A DNA stretch of 64,000 nucleotides from Clostridium sp. K4410.MGS-306 (GCA_000980375.1 LARD01000001.1:1-64000); one strand, 5' to 3'; numbered from the stretch's first letter, positions 26,669 through 36,400 are shown. The notes: generated from the letters alone by a model not told the origin. Translations and numbers: made by a program.

Positions 26669-29600
26669 ATGAATATAAAAATATTAAAAATTATATTAAT
26701 TACAATTATCGTGATTACGGCAGTTATCGAGGGCTTGTACCTTGCTGTTTTGCCTGCGTGGGTAAATTCTGTTTTAAAAACTGATAAAATTTCCGCCTAT
26801 CTGAATTCAAAAACAGGACTGAAACTGGCTTATGACAACGCAAAGATAACAACATATCCTCTGTTTAGTATAAAACTGTATGTCAAAAATCCTGATTTAA
26901 AAGATAAAATAGACAACCAGATTCTTAAAGCAGACGAGCTTGAAGCTACTGTTTTTGTTCCTTCAATTTTGCTTAAAAAAATCACCTTAAAATCTGTTAA
27001 AGCAAAGGCACTAAACTTTACTGTTATAAGAACAATAGACAAAAAATTCTGTCTTGGCTCTTATCCTTTGAATCTAAACTTTGATCCGAGACAGGATATC
27101 AACCTTGATATAGACTTTTTGAACATATCTGATACTAATATCATATTTTATGACAGACTTGTAAATCACAAGCTTCAGGCCGTTATTTCAAATGCAGATG
27201 TTACTTACAAAAAAAATAAAAAAATAAAAGCAATTGTAAAAGCAAATATCCTTGTTAATGACAAACAAAAATCAGTGATAGATATCGATTTTGCTTCAAA
27301 ACTTCCTGTGTCAAAGGGTTTTAAAACAGGAAAAGTGAAATGTCTGTGTAATATAAAAAATATTGATTTGTCAGATTATTCAAAATATTTTGCTTATCTC
27401 ACAGGCAAAGATATCCTAGGCGCAAATGGCATAATAAACATCCACACCCAGTGTGATAATAAAGGCGGTCTTGTTGTTGAGTCTGAAATGTCAGATTTTT
27501 CGCTAAATATGAAAAATCCACTGGACTCAATAAAGTCAAACAGTGATATAAAAGCAATATCTCTTGTTGATTTTAATAAAAATGTATTGCATATACAAAA
27601 AACAAAAATAACTGCTGCTGACTGGCAGTTGGATATTGCGGGTGATATTAAAGACTATGCTTCGGAAAATCCTAAATTTGACTTAAAAATTGATATTCCG
27701 AAATCCGATATACATTCTATGTATTGGCTGATTCCTTCTATTGACGGCGACCCTCAGGATGTTATGCAAAAATTTAAAAAATACGGTGCCTGGGGTAAAG
27801 CTCACGGAAATCTGACGGTAAAAGGCAATGCAAAAAATCCAGAGGTTTATGGTGATTTGACGGCAGAAGATGTCTATATTGTAAAAGACAACCCTCTTGT
27901 TCCTCATTGTAAAATTTTTGCTGCTTTTTTAAAAGATAAAGTCAAAATTAAAACCAGAGTTTTTGCAGGTTTTGGCGAATATGTTGATGTTGATGGTATA
28001 GCAGAAATGAAAATCAACGGAGCAGGTGATTTTCATGTTTCTTCTTCAAAAAATGTAGATCTCTCTACTGCCGAGTATATGCTTGTGCCGGTGCATGAGG
28101 TTGTGGGATTTGATCTTGGCCCTGTGCCGTATATGGATATTAAAGGCAAAGGTAATATTGATATACATACCTTAGGAACCGTGACAGACGGTGAGGTTTA
28201 CGGTCAATTCAACTACAAAAATACGACGGTTTCTCTGGATGGGCTTAATACTGTTATAAATGGTGCTAACGGAGCACTTGAGTTTAAAGGCAAAGATATG
28301 CATTTTTACTCAACTTCCGGTTTTATAAAAAATCAACCTGTAAAAATAGATGGAAAGGCAAACCTCGCAGGTGATATAGATTTTGATGTTACATCACCGG
28401 CCATTGATGCAGCAGATTTATTCGAAATACTTACAACAAGCCCTATGCTTGATTCAAAAAAAGCAATGGTTGACCCTGTAGAAGCCGTTTCGGGCAAAGT
28501 CAGCGTCGCATTAAAGCTCAAAGGTATTGTAAAAGATTTCAGCTCAATTTTAGGCAATGAAACATTAAATATCTCTGGTAAAATAGATTTTAAAAACAGC
28601 ACGGGTAAACTAAAGTTTGCTCCTATTGCTTTACAGAAAATCAGCGGTAAGGGTGAGTTTAATGACACGGATTGGAAGGCTGATTTAACAGGCTTTATAG
28701 GCTCATCAAAAGTTTTTGTAAACGGTTTTTGTAAAGACGGCAGAACAGATTTAAAGGCTAATGCCTCCTCTGTTAAAACCGATGAAATTATTGCTCTTGT
28801 TTCAAACACAGATAAATTGCAAATACCCAAATTGCCCTTGACGCATTCTCTTGTTACTTTTAATGCCCACTACAAATCAAATACTCCTCAAGTTGATTTG
28901 AATAAATTGAGTGCAAAAGGCTATTTTCATCCGGAAACGAGAAATGATGATTTTATAATTTCTTCCGGAAATTTTGCTTTGAACAATGGCAATTTCGAGT
29001 TAAAGAATTTTAATGCAAAATTGTTTAATTCAAAAATATATGCACATGCAAAAGTTCAAAATTTGTTTTCTCAAAACTACAGAGCCGATGGAAACTTGAA
29101 TATCTCCAACTTTGATGTGTCCTCATTAAATGCAATGAAAAAGATGGCATTCTTGCCTCCTAACCTGAAAAAACTGCTAATTGCTTACGAAAATTATTCC
29201 GGACGTGCAGATGTAAATTTGAATTGCAGGAACAATAAACTTAAAGGTAAAATTGCACTAAAAGATATTAAATTTGAGCACAGCTATTTTAAAACACCTG
29301 TATCAGTTGACAGAGGCGATATTTTGCTTGATGGTACAAAGATTTCTATGAATTCTCTGGTTGCTCAAATAGATAACACACCGGTGTTTTTGAATGTATC
29401 TTTATGGGATTTGGACAAGACTTTAAAAGTAAGCGGTTATTTTACTACCAAATTTAGCGAATATTTTGCTAATAAATATATCAACAGCTTTTTGACTTAC
29501 CCGATTAAACCTAAAGGCGATATTACAATTACAGCTGATATCAGCGGAAATATTAACAACCTTCGTATTAGGCCAAAAATGAAGTTTGCACCGGAATCTG

Positions 29601-31138
29601 ATATTTATTACATGGGTGCAAATCTTGGTGATGAAAGCGAAGAAAGAGAAATAAACGCTGATATAAATGTTACGTCTAACAATGTTGTTTATCTCAAAAA
29701 TCTCGAATACCTACGGTTTATGACTTCTCAAAATTCCCGTGCATATCCAATTACTGTGCTGTATGCAAACGGAATAATCAACCTGACAAAAAATAAAAAA
29801 GATATTTATATAAGAAATTTGAATATTGAAACGAAAAATAACGCTAACGTTAAAATGTTTAACGTTATATTCAAAAAATCAGTTTTGAAAAAGGGAATGT
29901 TCAATTGCAAATTAAATGTAAAAGGCAATATAAACAATCCGCATATTCTTGGTTTTGTTTCTATGGACAATTTAGATATGCCTTTGTTTGATACAACTTT
30001 GCAGGATATCTCTGTAAAATTTAAGGATAAAACCGTAGATGTAAGAGCAAGCGGAATGGTTCTGGCTTCGGATTTTGTATTGTTATCAACTATAAGAAAT
30101 GATTTTAAACCTCCAATTGTAATAGAAAATCTTGAATTAAAATCTCAAAAACTCAATTTGGATACTCTGGTTGACTCTCTTACCACAATCCCTACTCCTA
30201 ATACTGCAGTTAAGCTTGTTGAAACAGGAAAAACTTCTGTAAAAATGCCGTTAAACGTTTCAGATTTTATTATCAAAAAAGGAAGCATGACTGCTGAAAA
30301 TATTGTTATCAGGGACCTCAATGCTACAAATTACGAAGCAGACTTTGTTCTTGGCAAGGATATGATATTGAACTTGAACAAACTGGGCTTTGATGTGACA
30401 ACAGGTAAAATGACAGGTACTGCTGTTTATAACTTTGATAACGGGCGTATAAAAGCCAATGTATCAGCTTATAATGTAGATTCAAACAAGGTTGCGTCTT
30501 CTTTATTCGGGTTTAAAGATCAGATATTCGGTAATGCCAATGGTAATATCGTAATCACTACAAAAGGTAGCTCTGAAGAAGAACGTATAAAAAATATGTT
30601 CGGGTATGTATATTTTGAAATAACCGACGGAAAAATGCCTAAATTAGGTTCTGTAGAATATCTTTTAAAAGCAGGCAACTTTATAAAAAGCGGTATTACA
30701 GGGGTGAGTTTGAATAATCTACTTGCTCTTATTGCTCCCGTCAAAACAGGTTATTTTGACTCTATCAAAGGTAATTTTGCACTCAAAAACGGTGTTGCAC
30801 AGGATATTGAAGTCTATTCAAAAGGTGACAACTTGAATATGTATATTAACGGTGAGTTTGATATCTTACAAAACTATGCAAACCTCAGAGTGTTTGGCAG
30901 ACTTACAAAACGAGCATCCAATATACTTGGCCCTGTTGGCAATGTTTCTTTCAACTCTCTTTTGAGCTCAATACCCGGCTTAAAAATGAACAAAAATGAT
31001 AAAAGCGGAATTATAAAAGATATTAACAAAATCCCCGGAGTTGAACTTAGCGACCAGCAGTACAGAGTGTTCACCGTAAAAATAGATGGCGATATTGATA
31101 AAGAAAAATATGTTAAAAACTTCCGTTGGATAGAATAA
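26669..31138 (+). CDS. AsmA/TamB-like inner-membrane-anchored envelope protein
   Basis: A 1489-residue protein with an N-terminal membrane helix (IILITIIVITAVIEGLYLAVL) and a very long beta-rich periplasmic region made of repeated 'ADLSG'-like strands. An N-terminal AsmA-type module lies at about 30-200 and an AsmA C-terminal module at about 1270-1480 (KMPKLGSVEYLLKAGNFIKS, GYFDSIKGNFALKNGVAQD, YANLRVFGRL, GPVGNVSFNSLLSSIPG). AsmA-type proteins are thought to form grooved bridges that carry phospholipid from inner to outer membrane. It ends 2 nt from a convergent phosphoesterase gene. Family assignment is good; cargo is inferred. Confidence 0.88.
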   Translation: MNIKILKIILITIIVITAVIEGLYLAVLPAWVNSVLKTDKISAYLNSKTGLKLAYDNAKITTYPLFSIKLYVKNPDLKDKIDNQILKADELEATVFVPSILLKKITLKSVKAKALNFTVIRTIDKKFCLGSYPLNLNFDPRQDINLDIDFLNISDTNIIFYDRLVNHKLQAVISNADVTYKKNKKIKAIVKANILVNDKQKSVIDIDFASKLPVSKGFKTGKVKCLCNIKNIDLSDYSKYFAYLTGKDILGANGIINIHTQCDNKGGLVVESEMSDFSLNMKNPLDSIKSNSDIKAISLVDFNKNVLHIQKTKITAADWQLDIAGDIKDYASENPKFDLKIDIPKSDIHSMYWLIPSIDGDPQDVMQKFKKYGAWGKAHGNLTVKGNAKNPEVYGDLTAEDVYIVKDNPLVPHCKIFAAFLKDKVKIKTRVFAGFGEYVDVDGIAEMKINGAGDFHVSSSKNVDLSTAEYMLVPVHEVVGFDLGPVPYMDIKGKGNIDIHTLGTVTDGEVYGQFNYKNTTVSLDGLNTVINGANGALEFKGKDMHFYSTSGFIKNQPVKIDGKANLAGDIDFDVTSPAIDAADLFEILTTSPMLDSKKAMVDPVEAVSGKVSVALKLKGIVKDFSSILGNETLNISGKIDFKNSTGKLKFAPIALQKISGKGEFNDTDWKADLTGFIGSSKVFVNGFCKDGRTDLKANASSVKTDEIIALVSNTDKLQIPKLPLTHSLVTFNAHYKSNTPQVDLNKLSAKGYFHPETRNDDFIISSGNFALNNGNFELKNFNAKLFNSKIYAHAKVQNLFSQNYRADGNLNISNFDVSSLNAMKKMAFLPPNLKKLLIAYENYSGRADVNLNCRNNKLKGKIALKDIKFEHSYFKTPVSVDRGDILLDGTKISMNSLVAQIDNTPVFLNVSLWDLDKTLKVSGYFTTKFSEYFANKYINSFLTYPIKPKGDITITADISGNINNLRIRPKMKFAPESDIYYMGANLGDESEEREINADINVTSNNVVYLKNLEYLRFMTSQNSRAYPITVLYANGIINLTKNKKDIYIRNLNIETKNNANVKMFNVIFKKSVLKKGMFNCKLNVKGNINNPHILGFVSMDNLDMPLFDTTLQDISVKFKDKTVDVRASGMVLASDFVLLSTIRNDFKPPIVIENLELKSQKLNLDTLVDSLTTIPTPNTAVKLVETGKTSVKMPLNVSDFIIKKGSMTAENIVIRDLNATNYEADFVLGKDMILNLNKLGFDVTTGKMTGTAVYNFDNGRIKANVSAYNVDSNKVASSLFGFKDQIFGNANGNIVITTKGSSEEERIKNMFGYVYFEITDGKMPKLGSVEYLLKAGNFIKSGITGVSLNNLLALIAPVKTGYFDSIKGNFALKNGVAQDIEVYSKGDNLNMYINGEFDILQNYANLRVFGRLTKRASNILGPVGNVSFNSLLSSIPGLKMNKNDKSGIIKDINKIPGVELSDQQYRVFTVKIDGDIDKEKYVKNFRWIE

Positions 31139-31140
31139 CC

Positions 31141-31995
31141 TTATATAGCAGGTTTAGCTGTACCGTCAATTTTAACATTTTGAGGTTTTAAAAAAGGTTT
31201 TTTATCATATTTTATTTGTAATTCATAGTAATAATACGGGGCTTCATACAATGCAGGAGCAGATATATGATAAATACCTCTGTCATCTCTTTTGACAAAC
31301 TCTCTGTGATAATGACCTGAACAGATGGCAAGTATGTTATCATGTCTTCTAATCACTGCATTAAACTCATCTTTTTCCAAAATGTTGTGTGACGGGCTTT
31401 CGTATGGTTCTACAAATGGAACATGCTGGAATATTATTGCTTTTTTGTTTTTATTTTTGCTTAATGTTTCATCAAGAAATTTTAGAGTTTTGTCATTATA
31501 CATACCATGAGTACTTGGCATACCTGATGATACGTTATCAAGAACAATAGCTATAATATCTGCGGATGGATAAAAGTAATATGATGTCGCTTCTTTTTTT
31601 TGTGTTTTATTGTATTCATGCACAATCTTTGCATATTCTTCCTTTGTGAGTCCTGATATTTTGTGTGTATCATGATTTCCCGGCACAAGATAATAAGGTG
31701 TTTTTATTTTTTTTACAGTATTTAAAAAGGCTACCAGATTCTTTTTATTAGATTTATCTATGTTGTCGCCTAAAAATACAACATAATCATATTTGTTTTC
31801 ATTAATTCTATCGATTAATCCGTTTAAAGCTTTTGCTCCGTTTGTAAACTTTCTGTTTTCTGTTTCTGTAATTGAGGAGTAATGAACATCAGATGCAATT
31901 GCAAAATTTATTGTTTTGGCATATGTGCTCGCTGCTGTACAGGCCATTAGTACTGTAACAAGCGCAATATTAAAAATATATGTAACCTTTTTCAT
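31141..31995 (-). CDS. Secreted calcineurin-like metallophosphoesterase
   Basis: A 284-residue exported phosphoesterase. The signal peptide is MKKVTYIFNIALVTVLMACTAASTYA; LMAC could be a weak lipobox, otherwise cleavage is after TYA. The binuclear metal motifs are all present: ASDVHYS near residue 36, FLGDNID near 74, PGNHDTHK near 105, FQHVPF near 195 and SGHYHREF near 235. Substrates of this family range from nucleotides to phospholipids and peptidoglycan-linked phosphates; nothing here decides which. The gene lies tail-to-tail with the AsmA-like gene, and a location in the periplasm or on the cell surface is expected. Confidence 0.9.
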   Translation of the reverse strand: MKKVTYIFNIALVTVLMACTAASTYAKTINFAIASDVHYSSITETENRKFTNGAKALNGLIDRINENKYDYVVFLGDNIDKSNKKNLVAFLNTVKKIKTPYYLVPGNHDTHKISGLTKEEYAKIVHEYNKTQKKEATSYYFYPSADIIAIVLDNVSSGMPSTHGMYNDKTLKFLDETLSKNKNKKAIIFQHVPFVEPYESPSHNILEKDEFNAVIRRHDNILAICSGHYHREFVKRDDRGIYHISAPALYEAPYYYYELQIKYDKKPFLKPQNVKIDGTAKPAI

Positions 31996-32042
31996 TCTTT
32001 TTTACCCCGTAAATTTGAATTATGTTTATAGTATATCAAAAA

Positions 32043-32789
32043 TTAATTATTTTCTTGATTTTCGATTACGGGTTTTTTATGAGCTTTTTTTGTACCGGCT
32101 TCGTATCCGCAAATGAGGAATATTGCAGGCAGTGCTTTTGAAATAAAGCCTTTGATGCTATCTCCGATAGGGGTCAGAGCTGCGACAGTCAGCAGGTCAT
32201 CTACGTGTATGCCAAAGTCTTTTACACCGAGTTTTCTTTCATCTTTTTCTTTGTAAATTGCTTCGTTAACTTTTGATGCAACCCAGTTTCCTCCTGTTAC
32301 ACCGGCTGCTACGCCTGTTATTGCAGCAAGTCCGCTCAGTGCAATTTCTTTTGATTTTGAAAATTTTCTTTTTTCAATAGCTTCGCCGGCAATGCCAACA
32401 ATGGAAATAGGTGTCACAACATTGCCTAAGAATTGGTGCATTGCTTCTTTTAGCTTGGGTTTTCTGTTTTCTTTGTCATCAACAATCAACCCACCGGCAA
32501 GGCCGCCTACAACAGCTGATGTTGCAAGCCCCATGACCTTAAACATATTTTTAAAGTCAACATTAAACATGTCTGACACTTTAAAGCTGCCTTTTTTTGC
32601 AATTTTTGCAGCTGCAAATAAATATCCCAGAGTTGTAATTGCACTGCCTGCCAGTGCTGCCCTTTTTACCTGTCCGTCTTTGTCATTTTTTACAAAACCT
32701 TTGAGAGGGTTTTCTTTATATTTTATAACTCCTGCATTTTTTACATTGTGTGATGGTGAATAAGCTGTTGAATTATTAATGGTGGTCAT
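32043..32789 (-). CDS. Glycine-rich multi-helix membrane protein, lineage-specific
   Basis: A 248-residue protein of unknown function. A polar, Asn/Ser-rich N-terminus (MTTINNSTAYSPSHN) leads to about five hydrophobic segments rich in Gly/Ala: near 43-60 (AALAGSAITTLGYLFAAA), 85-105 (MGLATSAVVGGLAGGLIV), 125-140, 148-168 (LSGLAAITGVAAGVTGGNWV) and 210-232 (ALPAIFLICGYEA). The ends are Lys-rich. The style resembles the paired membrane proteins at 20-21.4 kb without clear alignment. A weak AGAGAC site precedes the ATG. No catalytic motif is visible. Confidence 0.6.
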   Translation of the reverse strand: MTTINNSTAYSPSHNVKNAGVIKYKENPLKGFVKNDKDGQVKRAALAGSAITTLGYLFAAAKIAKKGSFKVSDMFNVDFKNMFKVMGLATSAVVGGLAGGLIVDDKENRKPKLKEAMHQFLGNVVTPISIVGIAGEAIEKRKFSKSKEIALSGLAAITGVAAGVTGGNWVASKVNEAIYKEKDERKLGVKDFGIHVDDLLTVAALTPIGDSIKGFISKALPAIFLICGYEAGTKKAHKKPVIENQENN

Positions 32790-32862
32790 GGTTAGTCTCT
32801 AATTTTTGTATACCTGCATAATGACGCTAAAGAAAAAATTTTGCCATTGCCTGACAGGTTTT

Positions 32863-32877
32863 GTTAAATAATTTAAC
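32863..32877. promoter_or_regulatory. 15-bp palindrome between divergent genes
   Basis: GTTAAAT-A-ATTTAAC is a perfect inverted repeat between the membrane-protein gene (minus) and rqcP (plus), where an operator would sit. Regulator unknown; AT-rich chance occurrence is possible. Confidence 0.25.
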
Positions 32878-32939
32878 ACTGTAATTATAAAACAAATATG
32901 GAGAATGAATTTTATATGTTTTTTTAGTAACATTTTTAT

Positions 32940-33185
32940 ATGAGATTAGATAAATTTTTGAAAGTATCAAGACTTATAAAAAGACGTACTGTTGCAAACG
33001 ATGTTTCTGACCAGGGACGTGTTTTTGTTAACGACAATCCGGCAAAACCCTCCAAACAATTAAAAGAAGGGGACATTATCAGAATTGAACATTTTAATAA
33101 ATCGGTAAGTGTAAAAGTTCTTAAAATCCCGCAGGGCAATATTTCTGTGCAGGAAGCATCTTCTTTATATGAAGAAATAAAATAA
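32940..33185 (+). CDS. rqcP: S4-domain RNA-binding protein RqcP
   Basis: An 81-residue single S4 domain: MRLDKFLKVSRLIKRRTVAND, then GRVFVNDNPAKPSKQLKEGD, the alpha-L RNA-binding fold. This size and the R-L-D-K-F-L-K-V-S/A start identify the Hsp15/YabO group; in Bacillus RqcP works with RqcH to add alanine tails to stalled nascent chains on 50S subunits. No other RQC gene is in the window. The ribosome site is weak. A stand-alone promoter is likely because the neighbouring gene is divergent. Confidence 0.88.
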   Translation: MRLDKFLKVSRLIKRRTVANDVSDQGRVFVNDNPAKPSKQLKEGDIIRIEHFNKSVSVKVLKIPQGNISVQEASSLYEEIK

Positions 33186-33248
33186 TATTGCATTTTATTT
33201 AAAAATCTCTAAAATAGTTATATAAAAACAGTTAGTTAGGAGATTTTT

Positions 33249-33941
33249 ATGAAAAAATATATGACAATGGGGTTGCTCTTTGCAGGTCTTGCTTTGAGTA
33301 TGAATATTTCTGCAAATGCAGCAATAAGTAATAAAACAATGAAAGCTGATATTCAAGCTATTAGAATACCGGCAGGAACCGTTTTGAATCTGGAATTAAT
33401 GGACCCGGTTTCAACAAAAATCGGCAGTGTGGGTGACGAATTTTCTGCAATGCTAAAAGAAGACAAACTTGTTAACGGTCAGATAGCTCTGCCCGCAGGT
33501 TCTATTATCAGAGGGACAATAAATAAAATTACTCCGGCCAAAAGACTTTCCAGAAGTGCAATAGTCTATTTTTCTTTTGACCACGTTGTAACACCTACAG
33601 GAAGACAAATCCCTGTTAATGCCGGTCTTTATGATTACAAAGAGCTCACGTTAGATGGCGGTGTTTATCAAGGCGGTAACTACGGCTATGCAATACAGCA
33701 AAACTGGAAAAAATCAAAAGATATTTTAGGTTCAACAATCCAATGGGGCAAAGGTACAGGTGAAAATCTTCAATACCTTTGTGTACCGGTTGGTGCTGTA
33801 GGCGGTGTATTCGGTGGTGCTGGATACTACGTTGGAATGGGTGTTGCTGACCTGTTTAAAAAAGGTAATGACGTAAATTTTGCACAAGGCAAAAATTTTG
33901 CTATTATGCTCACTCAACCTTTAGATATTCCTTTGCACTAA
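33249..33941 (+). CDS. Exported beta-rich protein of unknown function
   Basis: A 230-residue protein with signal peptide MKKYMTMGLLFAGLALSMNISANA. The mature part begins with IPAGTVLNLELMDPVSTKIGS, continues VGDEFSAMLKEDKLVNGQIALPAGS and I-RGTINKITPAKRL, and ends in a glycine-rich segment (VGAVGGVFGGAGYYVGMGVADLF). The 'G-T-x-L...V-S-T...G-D...LPAGS...G-x-V' strand order resembles the beta-barrel of VirB10/TrbI and of cell-wall proteins with the same fold, but no secretion system genes are nearby. TTAGGAG precedes the ATG. It lies upstream of pncC with a 15-nt gap and may be co-transcribed. Confidence 0.65.
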   Translation: MKKYMTMGLLFAGLALSMNISANAAISNKTMKADIQAIRIPAGTVLNLELMDPVSTKIGSVGDEFSAMLKEDKLVNGQIALPAGSIIRGTINKITPAKRLSRSAIVYFSFDHVVTPTGRQIPVNAGLYDYKELTLDGGVYQGGNYGYAIQQNWKKSKDILGSTIQWGKGTGENLQYLCVPVGAVGGVFGGAGYYVGMGVADLFKKGNDVNFAQGKNFAIMLTQPLDIPLH

Positions 33942-33956
33942 ATAAAAGAATAAATT

Positions 33957-34487
33957 ATGTTTATTTTTGACTATATTAGACTTTTTAAGCTCATAACAGA
34001 CACTGAAGCTCAAAATGAAGCAGCAGGCTTTCTTATTGATAACAATAAAACACTTGCTGTTGCAGAATCTTGTACGGGCGGTTTGTTGAGTTCTCTTATG
34101 ACTGACGTGTCGGGCAGTTCTTCTTATATAAAAGCCAACTTTGTTACTTATGCAAATGAAGCTAAAATGAAATACCTTAATGTAAAAGAAGAAACTCTAA
34201 AAGAGCATGGCGCAGTGAGTATAGAAACTGCAAATGAAATGGTTCAGGGGCTTCTTAATGAAACCGGTGCTGATTATGCCATTGCAACAACGGGCATTGC
34301 CGGGCCGACATGTGGTAGTGATACAAAACCGGTTGGACTGGTTTATATAGGAATTGGTTCAAAAGAACGTGTGCATGTTTCAAAATACAATGTTTGTCCC
34401 AAATATCCACGCATGCTTATCAAATATCTTTTTGCAAAACATGCTGTATTACTTTTGCTGGACTTTTTTAAAGGAAAAATAAAATGA
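33957..34487 (+). CDS. pncC: Nicotinamide-nucleotide amidase (CinA C-terminal type)
   Basis: A 176-residue stand-alone CinA C-terminal domain that deamidates NMN to NaMN, recycling the by-product of NAD-dependent ligase. Signatures: LAVAESCTGGLLSSLMTDVSGSS near residue 30 with catalytic Ser, the ANFVTYANEAKMKYL segment, HGAVSIETANEMVQG, and ATTGIAGPTCGSDTKPVGLVYIG near 115. The N-terminal molybdopterin-like half of CinA is absent, as in PncC. It overlaps the isocitrate dehydrogenase gene by ATGA, so the two are coupled. Confidence 0.93.
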   Translation: MFIFDYIRLFKLITDTEAQNEAAGFLIDNNKTLAVAESCTGGLLSSLMTDVSGSSSYIKANFVTYANEAKMKYLNVKEETLKEHGAVSIETANEMVQGLLNETGADYAIATTGIAGPTCGSDTKPVGLVYIGIGSKERVHVSKYNVCPKYPRMLIKYLFAKHAVLLLLDFFKGKIK

Positions 34488-35479
34488 AAAAAGTAACACT
34501 AATTCCCGGTGACGGTATAGGTCCCGAAATTTCAGAGGCTGTATTAAAAATAATAAAAGCAGCCAGTGTTGAAATTGACTGGGATGTACAATCAGCAGGT
34601 GCTGATGTTGCACAAACTGAGGGCACACCGCTGCCTCAGCGTGTCATTGATTCTATAAGAAAAAATAAAGTTGCCCTGAAAGCTCCTGTTACTACCCCTA
34701 TAGGTAAAGGTTTTAGAAGCGTTAATGTGGCTCTGAGAAAAGAACTTGATTTATATGCCAATATAAGACCTTGCAAAAATATCGAAGGTATAAAAACTCC
34801 TTTTGACAATGTTGATCTTGTAGTTGTAAGAGAAAATACAGAGGATCTTTACGCAGGTATTGAAAGGCAAATTGATGAAGATACAGCTGAATCAATCAAA
34901 ATTATTACAAGAAAAGCTTCAACAAGAATTGCAAAATACGCATTTGACTATGCTGTAAAATACGGTAGAAAAACAGTCTGGGCTGTTACAAAAGCAAATA
35001 TTTGCAAGCTCTCTGACGGATTGTTTTTAAATTGTGCAAGAGAGGTTGCAAAAGATTATCCACAGATTGAATTTAAAGAAATACTTGTAGACAATCTTTG
35101 TATGCAGCTTGTGCAAAATCCGCAAAAGTTTGATGTGCTTGTTTTACCAAATCTTTACGGAGATATTGTTTCTGACCTTACAGCAGGGCTTATTGGCGGC
35201 CTTGGTGTTGCGCAGGGTGCAAATATAGGCGATGTTTGTGCTGTATTTGAACCGGTTCACGGCTCTGCTCCTGATATAAAAGGTCAAGATAAAGCAAATC
35301 CTACTGCGTTGCTCATATGTGCTATTAATATGCTCAAATATATAAACGAAGATGCTGCTGCACAAAAAATAGAAAAAGCACTTTACAAAGTCTTAGCTGA
35401 AAATAAAAATCTCACCTGTGACCTTGGGGGCAGTGCTTCAACGTCACAATTTACACAAGAAATTATTAATAATCTCTAA
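34484..35479 (+). CDS. NAD-type isocitrate dehydrogenase (IDH/IPMDH family)
   Basis: A 331-residue beta-decarboxylating dehydrogenase. N-terminal LIPGDGIGPEI; substrate loop GFRSVNVALRKELDLYANIRP with the S-x-N pair characteristic of isocitrate rather than isopropylmalate enzymes; VVRENTEDLYAGIE; catalytic Lys in VTKANICKLSDGLF; metal Asp residues in PNLYGDIVSDLTAGLIGGLG; and C-terminal FEPVHGSAPDIKGQDKANP. The short length fits homologous NAD-dependent IDHs, which provide 2-oxoglutarate. The cofactor is inferred from length only; homoisocitrate or isopropylmalate activity is a weaker alternative. It is translationally coupled to pncC and ended by a strong terminator. Confidence 0.88.
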   Translation: MKKVTLIPGDGIGPEISEAVLKIIKAASVEIDWDVQSAGADVAQTEGTPLPQRVIDSIRKNKVALKAPVTTPIGKGFRSVNVALRKELDLYANIRPCKNIEGIKTPFDNVDLVVVRENTEDLYAGIERQIDEDTAESIKIITRKASTRIAKYAFDYAVKYGRKTVWAVTKANICKLSDGLFLNCAREVAKDYPQIEFKEILVDNLCMQLVQNPQKFDVLVLPNLYGDIVSDLTAGLIGGLGVAQGANIGDVCAVFEPVHGSAPDIKGQDKANPTALLICAINMLKYINEDAAAQKIEKALYKVLAENKNLTCDLGGSASTSQFTQEIINNL

Positions 35480-35488
35480 ATAAAAAAA

Positions 35489-35511
35489 TCCCGTATAAAC
35501 GGGACTTTTTT
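35489..35511. terminator. Terminator after the isocitrate dehydrogenase gene
   Basis: TCCCGT (35489-35494), ATAA, ACGGGA (35499-35504), A-run before and T6 after. It can also end the convergent methyltransferase gene. Confidence 0.88.
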
Positions 35512-36400
35512 ATTTATTCGGTTTTTGAAAAATCATTATATATTCGTGTTTAAAAATATAAAAACCGCCGTACAAGGCTCTGTATCTCCAGAGGTTTGCC
35601 TGTTTGCCTTTTGCTTTTTCATTGCCTTCTATATTTTTTACAATTATTGCTTTTGTTATGAATCCGGCACGGTTCATTCTTTCCATGCAGCCGAAGCTCA
35701 AGGGGTAATACTGACCTTTTGCGTATTTGTCACCGATAATTAGCGCTGCAAATCTGCCTTTTTCCAGTTTATCGTAACCGTTTCTTGCAACTTCTTCAAA
35801 CAGATCATAAAACTCTTCTGTTGTTTCACAGTTTGAGAGGTCTTCTTTTTTGTCTGAAAACTTAATTATATCGTCATAAGGCGGATGAAGCACTAAAAAT
35901 TGAGCTTTTTCTCTGCCCATGACTTCAAGTCTGTCTTGTATTTTGTAGCCAATATCAGATGATGCACTATCTCCGCATATAATATTTACGTCTGTTACAA
36001 GTGTTTTATTGTCAAATTTTTCACTTACGTAGTCAACCATTTCCTGTTTCAGTTCAACACCAATGCAGCGTCTGCCCATGTTAACAGCTTCGATACCTGA
36101 TGTGCCGGAACCAAAGAAAAGGTCTAAAACAATGTCACCTTTTTTTGTATATCTTTCATACAATTGCTGTGCAATTTGCGGGATGTAGTTTCCGTGATAG
36201 TCATAAGAGTGACCGTTGCCTTTTTCTCTGGAGTTGAATTCCCACAGTGTATCTGTGAGGACATGAGAATAATCTTTCCAGTTGTTTAAATCTATATCGT
36301 TATAGGGTTTAGTTAATGTTTTGGGTTTTGTAACAACCTTTAAATCAGGTGTTTGTGTCACCTTTGTTTTTGTTTTTAAATTGCTTTTTTTAACTGCCAA
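35510..36400 (-). CDS. Orphan DNA methyltransferase (N4/N6 class) with HPPY motif
   Basis: A 296-residue SAM-dependent amino-methyltransferase. AdoMet motif I is DLFFGSGTSGIEAVNMGRRC near residue 95. Motif IV is LVLHPPYDD near 173, where the usual first residue (Asp, Asn or Ser) is His. Also visible are YIPQIAQQLYERYTKKGD (motif X-like, N-terminal, suggesting beta/gamma ordering) and LEKGRFAALIIGDKYAKGQYYPL. Recognition sequence cannot be predicted. No restriction endonuclease is adjacent, so it is solitary; roles could be epigenetic or defence-related. Sequence style matches the local genome, with no sign of recent transfer. Confidence 0.82.
   Translation of the reverse strand: MAVKKSNLKTKTKVTQTPDLKVVTKPKTLTKPYNDIDLNNWKDYSHVLTDTLWEFNSREKGNGHSYDYHGNYIPQIAQQLYERYTKKGDIVLDLFFGSGTSGIEAVNMGRRCIGVELKQEMVDYVSEKFDNKTLVTDVNIICGDSASSDIGYKIQDRLEVMGREKAQFLVLHPPYDDIIKFSDKKEDLSNCETTEEFYDLFEEVARNGYDKLEKGRFAALIIGDKYAKGQYYPLSFGCMERMNRAGFITKAIIVKNIEGNEKAKGKQANLWRYRALYGGFYIFKHEYIMIFQKPNK

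Noticed and set aside
34484..35479. 3-isopropylmalate dehydrogenase (leuB)
   Set aside because: The substrate loop has S-V-N as in isocitrate dehydrogenases and there are no leucine genes nearby; kept as a lesser alternative.
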